Counted from the stretch's first letter, positions 15,400-24,158 are shown. The stretch: DNA of 43,456 bases from CAYTTR01 sp964440805 (GCA_964440805.1 CAYTTR010000024.1:1-43456); one strand, 5' to 3'. Program-made: numbers and translations. Notes: a model not told the origin generated them from the sequence alone.

Positions 15400-16278
15400 A
15401 TGAAATTAACTTACTTCCCTGGATGTACTTTAAAGAACCATGGAAAAAATTTTGAGGATTCAGCTCTCTGTGCCTTGGATCGCCTGGGAATAGAGGTTAA
15501 AGAGCTTGACCGATGGAACTGCTGTGGAACTGTTTTTTCCTTAGCTACTGACGACTTGATTCACCATGTCGCTCCTGTCCGTATTCTTGTCCGCGCCAAA
15601 GAAGCCGGGGCTTCCAGCGTCATGACTTTATGCGCCATGTGCTACAACACTCTAAAACGAGCCAACCAAAGAGTGAAATCAGATCCTGAAAGCCTGGACA
15701 TCATAAATGACCTGATGTACCGGGAAGAAACCAAATATCACGGTGATGTTGAAGTTACCCATCTTCTGGAAATCCTTAAAAATGAGGTGACCTTCGAAGC
15801 CATTACCGCGAAACTTTCCAAGCCCCTGAAAGACTTAAAAGTGGCCAGCTATTACGGTTGTTATTTAGTCCGGCCCCGGGAGATTGGCATTGACGACTCA
15901 GAAAATCCTGTAATAATGGATGATTTAATGTCCGCCCTTGGTGCTACTCCTGTTGATTTTCCTTATAAAACTGAATGCTGTGCTGCCTACCAAACCGTAG
16001 ACAAACCGGACATCGTTGCCACCCGGACCTACCAGATCCTTACTTCAGCCAGGAAACAGGGAGCTGAGGCAGTCGTGGTTAGCTGTCCTCTCTGTGCTTT
16101 CAACTTGGACACCCGCCAGAAAGAAACCTTGAAAAAGTATCCTGATTTTAAAACCATTCCAGTGCTTTACTTCACCCAACTCATGGCTTTAGCTCTCGGA
16201 TGCCCTGAAAAAGCACTGTTATTTGATCTTCATTACATCAATCCCAGACCATTACTTGAATCCAAAGGATTCATTTGA
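15400..16278 (+). CDS. hdrB: Heterodisulfide reductase subunit B-like CCG-domain protein
   Basis: HdrB reduces disulfides, or a related substrate, at non-cubane Fe-S clusters held by two cysteine-rich CCG domains. In the 292 residues the first domain has Cys9, CCG (41-43) and CAMC (78-81). The second has Cys154, CC (193-194) and CPLC (229-232). The cysteines of both are kept, but the second motif reads CCA and not CCG, so the glycine is replaced. In methanogens the substrate is CoM-S-S-CoB; in bacteria it is generally unknown, and none can be named here. A good AAAGAGG site precedes the ATG. The next gene follows after 7 bases. Confidence 0.92.
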   Translation: MKLTYFPGCTLKNHGKNFEDSALCALDRLGIEVKELDRWNCCGTVFSLATDDLIHHVAPVRILVRAKEAGASSVMTLCAMCYNTLKRANQRVKSDPESLDIINDLMYREETKYHGDVEVTHLLEILKNEVTFEAITAKLSKPLKDLKVASYYGCYLVRPREIGIDDSENPVIMDDLMSALGATPVDFPYKTECCAAYQTVDKPDIVATRTYQILTSARKQGAEAVVVSCPLCAFNLDTRQKETLKKYPDFKTIPVLYFTQLMALALGCPEKALLFDLHYINPRPLLESKGFI

Positions 16279-16285
16279 GGAAAAA

Positions 16286-16558
16286 ATGATATATTTTGGA
16301 AATTTAAAACCTAAAAAAGGGAAGATCCATATCATAAAGGATCGTTGTAAAGGGTGTGGCTTCTGTGTGGAGTACTGCCCAAAGGATATTTTGGAACTCT
16401 CTGATGAGTTCAACACCAAGGGCTATCATCCTCCCTTCGTAAAAAACGAGGATGAATGTTGTTACTGCCAGTTGTGTGAAACAATATGCCCTGAATTCGC
16501 CATTTTTGTAACCCCAAAAGAGGAGGAAGACAGTGAAAAAGGTGAAAGCCGACCCTAA
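16286..16558 (+). CDS. korD: Ferredoxin subunit (delta) of a 2-oxoacid:ferredoxin oxidoreductase
   Basis: This 90-residue protein has two [4Fe-4S] motifs, CKGCGFCVEYCP (Cys21, 24, 27, 31) and CYCQLCETICP, the usual form of the KorD/PorD subunit. It passes electrons from the thiamine enzyme to ferredoxin or to the Hdr part. The ATG at 16286 follows TGAGG by 5 bases; a longer in-frame reading from 16223 would run into hdrB and is less likely. korA starts inside its last 26 bases. Confidence 0.88.
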   Translation: MIYFGNLKPKKGKIHIIKDRCKGCGFCVEYCPKDILELSDEFNTKGYHPPFVKNEDECCYCQLCETICPEFAIFVTPKEEEDSEKGESRP

Positions 16559-17699
16559 GGGAGTTCTTAGCGGGGCTCATTATTTAGACGGAGACTATGC
16601 CATTGCCGAAGGCGCTTTGGCTGCAGGCTGCCGGTTTTTTGCCGGTTATCCCATAACTCCTTCCACCGAAACAGCCGAACGGTTCGCTGCCAGAATACCA
16701 AAAGTGGGAGGAGTGTTCATCCAGATGGAAGATGAACTCGCCTCCATCGCTGCCTTGATTGGAGCAGTATGGGGAGGCAAAAAGGTAATGACTGTCACTT
16801 CCGGGCCGGGATTTTCTTTAATGATGGAAAACATAGGCTTAGCTTGTATGATGGAAACCCCTCTGGTTATTGCCAATGTTCAAAGAGGCGGACCTTCAAC
16901 CGGACTACCCACTCTGACCGGGCAACAGGATATGATGCAGGTCAAATGGGGCTCCCATGGCGATTATGAAATAATCGCTCTCTCGCCCGATTCCCCCCAG
17001 GAATGCTTTGACCTGACTATCGAAGCTTTCAATCTGTCAGAGATTTACCGCGTCCCTACTTTTGTCATGACTGATGAATGTGTCGGTCATATGCATGAGA
17101 AAGTTATTATCCCCTCTGCCGAAGAAATAGAGCTTGTGGAAAGAAAGATGTATACAGGCCCCAAGGACAAATATCTTCCCTACAAGCCTGATAAAGACGG
17201 AATTCCTTTTCTGGTTAAAGCCGGAGACGGATACCGGTTTCATACAACCGGACTGACTCATGACGAAAAGGGATATCCGGTTATAAATGCAGAGTGCCAG
17301 GATATTTGTGTCCGCCACCTGTGCGACAAAATCAGGAATAATGCCGAGAAAATAATCAAGATCGAAGAAGACCAAACAGACAATGCTGAAGTAATTGTTG
17401 TATCCTACGGCATTACCTCAAGGGTGGCTGTACGGGCTGTCCAACAGGCCCGCAAGGAAGGAATAAAGGTGGGCACCTTAAGGCTGATTACAGTTTGGCC
17501 TTTCCCCGAGAAAATAATCCGTAAACTTTCCTCCAAAGTAAAATCTTTCGTTATCCCGGAAATAAACTACGGACAGGTTTTTTATGAACTGGAAAGATGT
17601 GTCGCCGGGAAAGCCAAAGTCACCCATGTTCCCCACTGCGGTGGCTGGGTCCACAATCCTGAGGATATCCTGACCGCCATCAAGGAGGCAGTCAAATGA
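16533..17699 (+). CDS. korA: 2-oxoacid:ferredoxin oxidoreductase subunit alpha
   Basis: With the beta and gamma chains it oxidises a 2-oxoacid to the acyl-CoA and reduces ferredoxin. The 388-residue chain has GYPITPSTETAE (about 38-49), the TSGPGFSLMMENIG segment and PSTGLPTLTGQQD, typical of KorA and VorA alpha chains. It lacks a fused gamma domain, since korC is separate. The start is a GTG 7 bases after AGGAGG and overlaps korD. 2-Oxoglutarate is the most common substrate of this gene layout, but a branched-chain 2-oxoacid cannot be excluded from sequence. Confidence 0.92.
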   Translation: MKKVKADPKGVLSGAHYLDGDYAIAEGALAAGCRFFAGYPITPSTETAERFAARIPKVGGVFIQMEDELASIAALIGAVWGGKKVMTVTSGPGFSLMMENIGLACMMETPLVIANVQRGGPSTGLPTLTGQQDMMQVKWGSHGDYEIIALSPDSPQECFDLTIEAFNLSEIYRVPTFVMTDECVGHMHEKVIIPSAEEIELVERKMYTGPKDKYLPYKPDKDGIPFLVKAGDGYRFHTTGLTHDEKGYPVINAECQDICVRHLCDKIRNNAEKIIKIEEDQTDNAEVIVVSYGITSRVAVRAVQQARKEGIKVGTLRLITVWPFPEKIIRKLSSKVKSFVIPEINYGQVFYELERCVAGKAKVTHVPHCGGWVHNPEDILTAIKEAVK

Positions 17700-18568
17700 A
17701 AAAAGAAGATATGCTTGAAGAAAGAAATCCTATTGAAGATCTCTTGAGAATGGATCGTATTCCTCACATCTGGTGTCCTGGTTGCGGCATCGGAACCGTT
17801 GTTACCTCTTTTGCTGAAGCCCTGAAAAAGACCAAAATTGAGCTTAACAAGGTCAGCGTAGTATCAGGAATCGGGTGCACTGGCCGGGTAGCCGGTTATG
17901 TCAAGCTGGATTCTTTTCATACTACCCACGGCCGGGCAGTCCCTTTTGCCACCGGCCTCAAGCTGGCCAACCCAGAACTCAAAGTGGTGGTTTTCAGCGG
18001 TGACGGCGATTTAGCGGGAATAGGAGGAAACCACCTCATCCATGCAGCCAGAAGAAACATGGATCTGGTCATAATCTGTCTTAATAATTTCAACTACGCC
18101 ATGACAGGCGGCCAGGTAGCAGCTACTACCCCGCTCAAAGCCAACGCCTCCACTGCTCCTTATGGAAACTTCGAGTTCCCTTTCAGCCTACCTTACTTGA
18201 TGGAGGCCTCCGGAGCAACTTATGTTGCCCGCTGGACTGCTCTTCATCTCCGCCGGGTAACCAAGTCAATCAGTGAAGCTCTCCAAAGAAAAGGATTTTC
18301 CTTTATAGAAGTTATCACTCCCTGTGTCACCCTGTATGCCCGGAGAAACCGTCTAGGTGACGGTCTTAATCTTCTAAAATACTACTATGAAAACTCAGAC
18401 ATCCAGCACGGAGCTGACACCAAGACATTGGATATTGACTATCAGGGAAAGCTGATAGTTGGGAAATTTGTAGATAAAGAAAAACCCACTTTTCTGGATG
18501 CCATGGATGAACATTTCATCTCCGTTTTTGGAGATGATTACCAATTATACGGGAGAATTAAAAAATGA
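17696..18568 (+). CDS. korB: 2-oxoacid:ferredoxin oxidoreductase subunit beta (thiamine diphosphate-binding)
   Basis: The beta chain holds thiamine diphosphate. The 290 residues include HIWCPGCGIGTV near the start, the cofactor motif GDGDLAGIGGNHLIHAARRN and LNNFNYAMTGGQVAATTP, as expected for KorB. It overlaps korA and korC by 4 bases each (ATGA), so the three are translated together. The late SFIEVITPCVTLY segment also fits. No separate cluster-binding extension is seen, consistent with a dedicated ferredoxin subunit. Confidence 0.93.
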   Translation: MKKEDMLEERNPIEDLLRMDRIPHIWCPGCGIGTVVTSFAEALKKTKIELNKVSVVSGIGCTGRVAGYVKLDSFHTTHGRAVPFATGLKLANPELKVVVFSGDGDLAGIGGNHLIHAARRNMDLVIICLNNFNYAMTGGQVAATTPLKANASTAPYGNFEFPFSLPYLMEASGATYVARWTALHLRRVTKSISEALQRKGFSFIEVITPCVTLYARRNRLGDGLNLLKYYYENSDIQHGADTKTLDIDYQGKLIVGKFVDKEKPTFLDAMDEHFISVFGDDYQLYGRIKK

Positions 18569-19119
18569 CAGAGATAAGGTTTTCCGGTTTCGGTGGACAA
18601 GGAATAGTCCGTTGCGGATTGATAACAGGAAAAGCCCTGGCTCTTTTTGACAACAAACAGGCTACCATGAACCAGAGTTTCGGCCCTGAAGCCAGGGGAA
18701 GCGCCTGCAGCTCCCAGTTAGTGGTCTCTGACGACAGAGTTCTCTATCCATATATCGCTAAGCCAGAAATTTTGGCCTGCATGTCCCAGGAAGCCTACGA
18801 TAAATATGAACCTGAGCTCAGGGACGACGGCATTCTCATTATTGACAAAGATCTGGTTAAACCCAAGGCTGTCCGGGGCAAAATAAAGATTTATTCCATT
18901 CCGGCTACCAGGTTTGCTGAAGAGCTGGGGAACAGGATCATTGCCAACCTGGTGATGCTTGGTTTTTTTACTGCCATCACCAAGGTGGTCACTCCTGATT
19001 CCATGAAAAAAGCACTGCCGGGACTGGTACCTGGCCGGTTTCTTGACTTAAACATCAAAGCCTTTGATAAAGGTTACCAATATGGACTTCAAGTTCTGGA
19101 TGAAGAATCAAAGGAATAA
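18565..19119 (+). CDS. korC: 2-oxoacid:ferredoxin oxidoreductase subunit gamma
   Basis: The 184-residue gamma chain starts with RFSGFGGQGIVRCGLITGKAL and has the SFGPEARGSACSSQLVVSD segment, both hallmarks of the KorC/PorC family, which binds CoA and joins the other subunits. It follows korB with a 4-base overlap. A 69-base gap then separates it from hdrA, with no terminator or promoter visible in it, so transcription probably continues. Confidence 0.92.
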   Translation: MTEIRFSGFGGQGIVRCGLITGKALALFDNKQATMNQSFGPEARGSACSSQLVVSDDRVLYPYIAKPEILACMSQEAYDKYEPELRDDGILIIDKDLVKPKAVRGKIKIYSIPATRFAEELGNRIIANLVMLGFFTAITKVVTPDSMKKALPGLVPGRFLDLNIKAFDKGYQYGLQVLDEESKE

Positions 19120-19188
19120 AAGAGTGTCTTTTCTGGAAAAAAATTATCTTATTCCCAGGAGTAATCTCCAACTCATTGAGGAAAAATC

Positions 19189-21153
19189 ATGAAAAAGAAA
19201 CGTACGGGAGTATTCGTTTGTCATTGCGGTATAAATATCGCTGGGACCGTTGACGTAAAAAAAGTGGCAGAAAAACTTTCCCAGCATGATGGAGTTGTAT
19301 TGGCTCAGGATTACGTTTACATGTGCTCTGATCCCGGACAAAAACTGATTACTGAATCAATCAAAGAACACAACCTGGAAAGTGTGGTGGTCGCTTGTTG
19401 CTCCCCCACTCTCCATGAATCCACTTTCAGAAAAACAGCCAATTCTTCGGGAATTAATCCTTATCAATGTGAAATTGCCAATATCCGGGAACAATGCAGT
19501 TGGGTTCACAAAGATAAAGATAAGGCCACTGAAAAAGCCGTAAAAATAATCAAAAGCATAGTGGAGAAAGTCCAGAGAAATGCTTCTCTGGAGCCGATTA
19601 GCGTTCCTATAACCAAGCGGGCTCTGGTTATTGGCGGAGGAATAAGCGGCATTCAAGCTGCCTTGGATATAGCCAATGGAGGCTATGAGGTTATTCTGGT
19701 CGAAAAATCACCTTCCATCGGCGGTCATATGATCCAGCTTTCTGAAACCTTCCCTACCCTGGATTGCTCTCAATGTATTCTTACTCCCAAGATGGTAGAG
19801 CTTTCTAAACATCCGAATATTAAACTCCTGACCTACAGCGAAGTTCAAGATATTTCCGGTTTTGTGGGGAATTTCAAGGTGAAAATTTTGAAAAAGCCAA
19901 CTTATGTCAAACCTGATGTCTGCACTTTGTGTGATGATTGTACTGAGGCTTGTCCGGTAGTAGTCCCCAATGAATTCGACCTTGGTCTGACCGGCAGAAA
20001 GGCCATTTACATCCCTTTTCCTCAAGCCATTCCAGCTTCCTACACTCTGGACAGCAGTGCTTGCCCCGGTCTTCTTCCCATCGCTTGCGGCAAGTGTGCC
20101 GATGTTTGTGAACCGAAAGCCATTGATTATGATATGAAACCAGAATTAATTGAAGAAGAAGTAGGAGCCATCATTGTGGCTACCGGCTATGACCTTTATG
20201 ATAAAAAATTTATGGCTGAATACGGGCATGGAAAAATTCCAAATGTCCTGGATGGTTTACAATTTGAACGCCTGTGCTCTGCTTCTGGACCTACCAGGGG
20301 TGAAATACTTAGACCATCAGACAAGAAACCTCCCAAAGAAGTGGTTTTTATCCAATGCTGCGGCTCAAGAGACCCGGAACTCCATAAAACTTACTGTTCA
20401 AAAATATGCTGTATGTATACAGCCAAACATGCCATGCTCTATAAACACCACATGCCCGACGGCCAGGCTTATGTCTTTTACATCGATATCCGTTCCGGCG
20501 GCAAGGGCTATGAAGAATTTGTCCAGAGAGCCATCGAAGAAGATGGAGTGGTTTATCTTAGAGGCAAAGTCTCCAAGGTTTTCAATGAAGACGGAAAAGT
20601 CAAAGTGTGGGGTGTGGATACCCTGACCGGAAAAGACATTCAGATTGATGCTGACCTGGTTGTTCTGGCAATGGCCATGCAGCCTTCTCTGGGAACAGAA
20701 GAGGTAGCTAAAAAACTCAAGATTTCTTCCGATAAAGACGGCTTCCTTTCTGAAGCCCACCCCAAACTCAGGCCGGTGGAAAGTGTCATATCAGGAATGT
20801 TCCTCGCTGGAGCCGCCCAGGGACCCAAAGATATTCCGGAGGCAGTAGCTCAGGCAAGTGGAGCGGCCAGCAAAGTTCTGGCCATGTTTTCATCCGACGA
20901 ACTTTCTCATGATCCTATTGTGGCCGAAGTGGATGAAGATGTCTGCAGCGGCTGTAAGTTATGTATTCCCCTCTGCCCTTATGATGCCAGGGTTTTTGAT
21001 GAGAAAAAAGGCATAGTGACAGTTAATGAAGTTCTATGTGAAGGCTGCGGTTCCTGTGTGGCTGCCTGTCCTTCCGGCGCCGCCCAGCAGCGCAATTTCA
21101 CTGACGAACAAATTTATTCCATGGTAGATATCATTTTAGAAGGAGATAAATAA
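19189..21153 (+). CDS. hdrA: Heterodisulfide reductase subunit A, FAD and Fe-S core
   Basis: HdrA is the flavin-based electron-bifurcating core of Hdr complexes. The 654-residue protein shows an N-terminal part with CHCG (11-14), an FAD-binding GGGISG (149-154), and the LDCSQC...LTPKMVE segment (191-204). An inserted ferredoxin part follows (Cys245, 248, 251, 255 and Cys300, 303, 307). Two C-terminal [4Fe-4S] motifs, CSGCKLCIPLCP and CEGCGSCVAACP, complete it. The length is that of HdrA from methanogens. The clear AGGAAAAATC ribosome region and the flanking genes place it between Kor and MvhD, so electrons from 2-oxoacid oxidation may reach it directly or through ferredoxin. Confidence 0.95.
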   Translation: MKKKRTGVFVCHCGINIAGTVDVKKVAEKLSQHDGVVLAQDYVYMCSDPGQKLITESIKEHNLESVVVACCSPTLHESTFRKTANSSGINPYQCEIANIREQCSWVHKDKDKATEKAVKIIKSIVEKVQRNASLEPISVPITKRALVIGGGISGIQAALDIANGGYEVILVEKSPSIGGHMIQLSETFPTLDCSQCILTPKMVELSKHPNIKLLTYSEVQDISGFVGNFKVKILKKPTYVKPDVCTLCDDCTEACPVVVPNEFDLGLTGRKAIYIPFPQAIPASYTLDSSACPGLLPIACGKCADVCEPKAIDYDMKPELIEEEVGAIIVATGYDLYDKKFMAEYGHGKIPNVLDGLQFERLCSASGPTRGEILRPSDKKPPKEVVFIQCCGSRDPELHKTYCSKICCMYTAKHAMLYKHHMPDGQAYVFYIDIRSGGKGYEEFVQRAIEEDGVVYLRGKVSKVFNEDGKVKVWGVDTLTGKDIQIDADLVVLAMAMQPSLGTEEVAKKLKISSDKDGFLSEAHPKLRPVESVISGMFLAGAAQGPKDIPEAVAQASGAASKVLAMFSSDELSHDPIVAEVDEDVCSGCKLCIPLCPYDARVFDEKKGIVTVNEVLCEGCGSCVAACPSGAAQQRNFTDEQIYSMVDIILEGDK

Positions 21154-21159
21154 ATAAAA

Positions 21160-21591
21160 GTGGCTAAATTTGAACCCAAAATCATCTGTTTTGCCTGCAA
21201 CTGGTGCACATCAGCAGGTGCAGATTTAGCCGGAACATCCAGAATGGAGTACCAGCCCAACAGTGTTATTATCCGGGTGATGTGTTCCTCCCGGGTCGAC
21301 CCTCAACATGTACTCTGGGCCTTCAAAAAAGGTGCTGACGGAGTTTTCATAGGAGGCTGTCATCCTGGAGATTGTCATTATCAAGACGGCAATTATAAAA
21401 CTTTAAGAAGGGTAAAACTTCTGAAAAAATTACTCCAGGATTTTGGAATCGAGCCTGAAAGACTCCGTCTCGAATGGGTCTCCGCAGCTGAAGGGAAAAA
21501 ATTCGTTAGAGTTATGAACGAATTTATCGAACAAATAAGGGAAACGGGAGAACTCCGTCTCCCCCAGGCTACCTTAGGTTCGAAACCATAA
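21160..21591 (+). CDS. mvhD: MvhD/FrhD-type [2Fe-2S] electron-transfer subunit
   Basis: MvhD joins an electron donor such as hydrogenase or formate dehydrogenase to HdrA. The 143-residue protein has the family's IICFACNWCTSAGADLAG start (Cys10, 13, 16), then MCSSRVDP, and GGCHPGDCHYQDGN with two more cysteines. The start is a GTG with AGGAG about 15 bases upstream, a long spacing, so coupling to hdrA (6-base gap) is likely. No hydrogenase gene is in the operon, so its donor here may be Kor or the following flavoprotein pair. Confidence 0.93.
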   Translation: MAKFEPKIICFACNWCTSAGADLAGTSRMEYQPNSVIIRVMCSSRVDPQHVLWAFKKGADGVFIGGCHPGDCHYQDGNYKTLRRVKLLKKLLQDFGIEPERLRLEWVSAAEGKKFVRVMNEFIEQIRETGELRLPQATLGSKP

Positions 21592-21664
21592 CAATGCTTT
21601 TCTTCAAGCGGAGAACAGACAATCAATGGATGTTTCCACTGGAATAACCTTTACGGAGGAAAAA

Positions 21665-22414
21665 ATGAAAGATGATAAATCGAAAAAAAAGAAAACACCT
21701 GAAACCCGGAAAAAAAGCACAGGCAAAAAACCAGAAGTAAAAAAGGATTTTGTCACTGTCTATATTATGGGACGAAGTTATCAAGTACCAGCCAGTTCGA
21801 CAATTATGGGTGCTATTGAGTATGTCGGCTACCAGATTAAAAGAGGAGCTGGATGCCGGGAAGGATTTTGTGGAGCCTGTGCTACTGTTTACCGCCTGCC
21901 CGGGGATTACAAAATCTACACCGGCTTAGCCTGTACCACTATGGTTAAGAAAGGCATGTGGTTAAGCCAACTTCCAGCCATTCCTGCCCAAAAGGCCGTG
22001 TACAAACTTGAAAAACTCGAACCTACAGTTTCTACCATTCAAAGCCTCTACCCGGAAGTTTTCCGCTGTGTTGCTTGTAATACCTGTACCAAAGCCTGCC
22101 CCCAGGATCTCGAGGTCATGGATTACATTCAAGCGGCCAAACGGGGAGATATCGAGAAAGTTATGGATCTTTCTTTCGATTGTCTTTGCTGCGGTCTTTG
22201 CGCTATCCGCTGCCCGTCAGAAATAGTTCAATACAATGTGGGCCTTCTGGCTAAGCGGCTTTACGGAAGATACCTTTCCCAAAAAAGCAAGCATCTGAAT
22301 GATCGCATAAAAGAAATAAAGGCTCATAAATACGATAAGGAATATGAGAAATTTCTGAAAATGAGCCGGGAAGAGCTGAAAAAGCTCTATTATGAACGGG
22401 ATACTGAGGAATAA
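21665..22414 (+). CDS. TfrB-like iron-sulfur protein: [2Fe-2S] domain joined to an HdrC-like domain
   Basis: This 249-residue protein has a Lys-rich leader (1-28), a [2Fe-2S] ferredoxin domain with Cys64, 69, 72 and 90 (CREGFCGAC), and an HdrC-like part. The latter has two [4Fe-4S] motifs (Cys135, 138, 141, 145 and Cys173, 176, 179, 183). Succinate dehydrogenase B proteins have a [3Fe-4S] site that is not seen here. The order matches thiol:fumarate reductase TfrB without its C-terminal CCG domain, whose place may be taken by the separate HdrB. The ATG at 21665 is 5 bases from GGAGG; earlier in-frame codons lack such a site. It pairs with the flavoprotein 12 bases downstream. Confidence 0.85.
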   Translation: MKDDKSKKKKTPETRKKSTGKKPEVKKDFVTVYIMGRSYQVPASSTIMGAIEYVGYQIKRGAGCREGFCGACATVYRLPGDYKIYTGLACTTMVKKGMWLSQLPAIPAQKAVYKLEKLEPTVSTIQSLYPEVFRCVACNTCTKACPQDLEVMDYIQAAKRGDIEKVMDLSFDCLCCGLCAIRCPSEIVQYNVGLLAKRLYGRYLSQKSKHLNDRIKEIKAHKYDKEYEKFLKMSREELKKLYYERDTEE

Positions 22415-22426
22415 AAGGAGGGAATA

Positions 22427-24094
22427 ATGTATCCAGAATATATGAAACCATCGCTTGAGAAAGTGGCACAAACCAGATCCAAACGATTCGATCTGGCCAA
22501 ATCAGGGAAACCGGTATTCCCTCCCATGTCGGCTGATGAGCGAGAGGATGTTTTAAAGAAATTTCACCCAGACTATAAACCTGGCGCCCGCCGGAAAATA
22601 AATGTCGGTCCCAACAAGGACGAAATAATGACCATGGAAGTAGCTGATTTACTTGAATCCCATACCCGGATAAATCCAGATAAATTTGATCTCAACAACC
22701 CAGACTATGAAACAGATATTCTCATAATAGGAGGAGGCGGAGGAGGATGTGCAGCTGCCATCATGGCCCTAAAAAAAGGAGCCAAGTCCATAATTTCTAC
22801 CAAGCTTCGTCTGGGTGACGCCAATTCAATGATGTCCCAGGGAGGAATGCAGGCAGCTTCGATGCCCCAGGATTCCCCCTCTCGTCATTACTTAGATGCC
22901 ATAGGCGGAGGTCATTTTGATAACAAACCTGACCTGGTTCGAGCTTTGACGGAAGATGGTCCGGAAGTAGTCAACTGGCTGGAAGAACTTGGAGTTGTCT
23001 GGGATAAACAGGACGATGGAACCATGCAGGTTCTTCATGGCGGTGGCACTTCCCGAAAACGCATGCATTCCTGCCGGGATTATACCGGAGCCATTATTAT
23101 GAGAACCTTGATGGACGAAGTTCGTAATCACCCGGACAAGATACAAGTCCTGGAATTTATTCCCACTATAGAACTGCTTCTGGATGAGAAGGGGCAGTGT
23201 GCCGGAGGCATTCTCTACAACATAGAAACAGAAGAATATTTCACCGTTAAAGCTAAAGCTACCATCATTGCAACCGGAGGATATGGAAGGCTTCATATCC
23301 GCGGTTTTGATACTACCAATCATTACGGCGCCACTGGAGATGGCCTGGTTATCGCCTACCGGGCAGGTGCCAACCTTTTATTCATGGATTCAGTCCAGTA
23401 CCATCCTACAGGGGCTATCTATCCTGAGCAGATAGCCGGATTTCTTATCACTGAAAAAATAAGAGGAGCTGGGGGACAGCCTATTAACAAAGAAGGTCAA
23501 CTTTTTGTCTTTCCCCGGGAACCAAGAGATGTGGAAAGTGCCGCTATAATCCGTGAATGCTTGGAGAATAAAATGGGAATTGAAACTCCCAGCGGCCGCC
23601 TGGGAGTGTGGCTGGATTCTCCCTTAATAGAGATGCTCCAAGGAGAGGGCTATATAAACAAGCAGTTCCCGGCCATGCACCGTCAATTCATTCGCTATGG
23701 AATAGATATCACCAAAGAACCAATGCTTATCTATCCTTCGCTTCATTACCAGAATGGAGGAATAGAAATAAATGACCGGGGAGAAACCAATATTCCAGGA
23801 CTTTTTGTAGCTGGAGAGGCTTCTGGTGGAGTGCACGGCCGTAACCGGCTTATGGGAAATTCTGTTCTTGACTACAATGTATTCGGCCGGCGTACCGGAA
23901 AATTTGCAGCAGAATACAGCCGGAAAGTTAAATTGGGGAAATTAACTCTTCAACATATCTTTAAATATGAGAAGGAACTGAAGTCAACAAGAGTTAAAAC
24001 CGACCGGATTGCTCCGGTTCTTCTCCCCTCTTATACACCGGAAGTGGTTAAAAAGAGACAGTTGACAGCTCATTATGAAGGCACTCTGAGATAA
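22427..24094 (+). CDS. Fumarate reductase / succinate dehydrogenase-like flavoprotein with N-terminal extension
   Basis: The 555-residue protein has an FAD fold with IIGGGGGGCAAAIMALKKG (from about 100), SQGGMQAAS, YHPTGAIYPEQ, TEKIRGAGG, PSLHYQNGGI and GEASGGVHGRNRLMGNS. These supply the His and Arg residues used for fumarate binding and proton transfer in this superfamily, so fumarate reduction or succinate oxidation is plausible. The His that binds FAD covalently in FrdA is not seen (DANSMMSQGG). About 95 residues precede the FAD fold, unlike ordinary SdhA/FrdA, and the C-terminal domain is short. No membrane anchor gene follows, so the complex should be soluble. GGAGG lies 6 bases before the ATG. 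The true substrate is not settled by sequence. Confidence 0.85.
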   Translation: MYPEYMKPSLEKVAQTRSKRFDLAKSGKPVFPPMSADEREDVLKKFHPDYKPGARRKINVGPNKDEIMTMEVADLLESHTRINPDKFDLNNPDYETDILIIGGGGGGCAAAIMALKKGAKSIISTKLRLGDANSMMSQGGMQAASMPQDSPSRHYLDAIGGGHFDNKPDLVRALTEDGPEVVNWLEELGVVWDKQDDGTMQVLHGGGTSRKRMHSCRDYTGAIIMRTLMDEVRNHPDKIQVLEFIPTIELLLDEKGQCAGGILYNIETEEYFTVKAKATIIATGGYGRLHIRGFDTTNHYGATGDGLVIAYRAGANLLFMDSVQYHPTGAIYPEQIAGFLITEKIRGAGGQPINKEGQLFVFPREPRDVESAAIIRECLENKMGIETPSGRLGVWLDSPLIEMLQGEGYINKQFPAMHRQFIRYGIDITKEPMLIYPSLHYQNGGIEINDRGETNIPGLFVAGEASGGVHGRNRLMGNSVLDYNVFGRRTGKFAAEYSRKVKLGKLTLQHIFKYEKELKSTRVKTDRIAPVLLPSYTPEVVKKRQLTAHYEGTLR

Positions 24095-24158
24095 ATAGTG
24101 TGCAGCATGCCGTAAGTCCTGCAATGTAACAAACATCAAATAATATCCCCCTCGCATC

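Noticed and set aside
16223..16285. A longer start for the ferredoxin subunit
   Set aside because: It would overlap hdrB by over 50 bases without a ribosome site; the ATG at 16286 has TGAGG 5 bases upstream.
22427..24094. A membrane-bound succinate dehydrogenase complex
   Set aside because: No gene for a cytochrome b or other membrane anchor lies near, and the Fe-S partner has two [4Fe-4S] motifs like HdrC and not the SdhB set.
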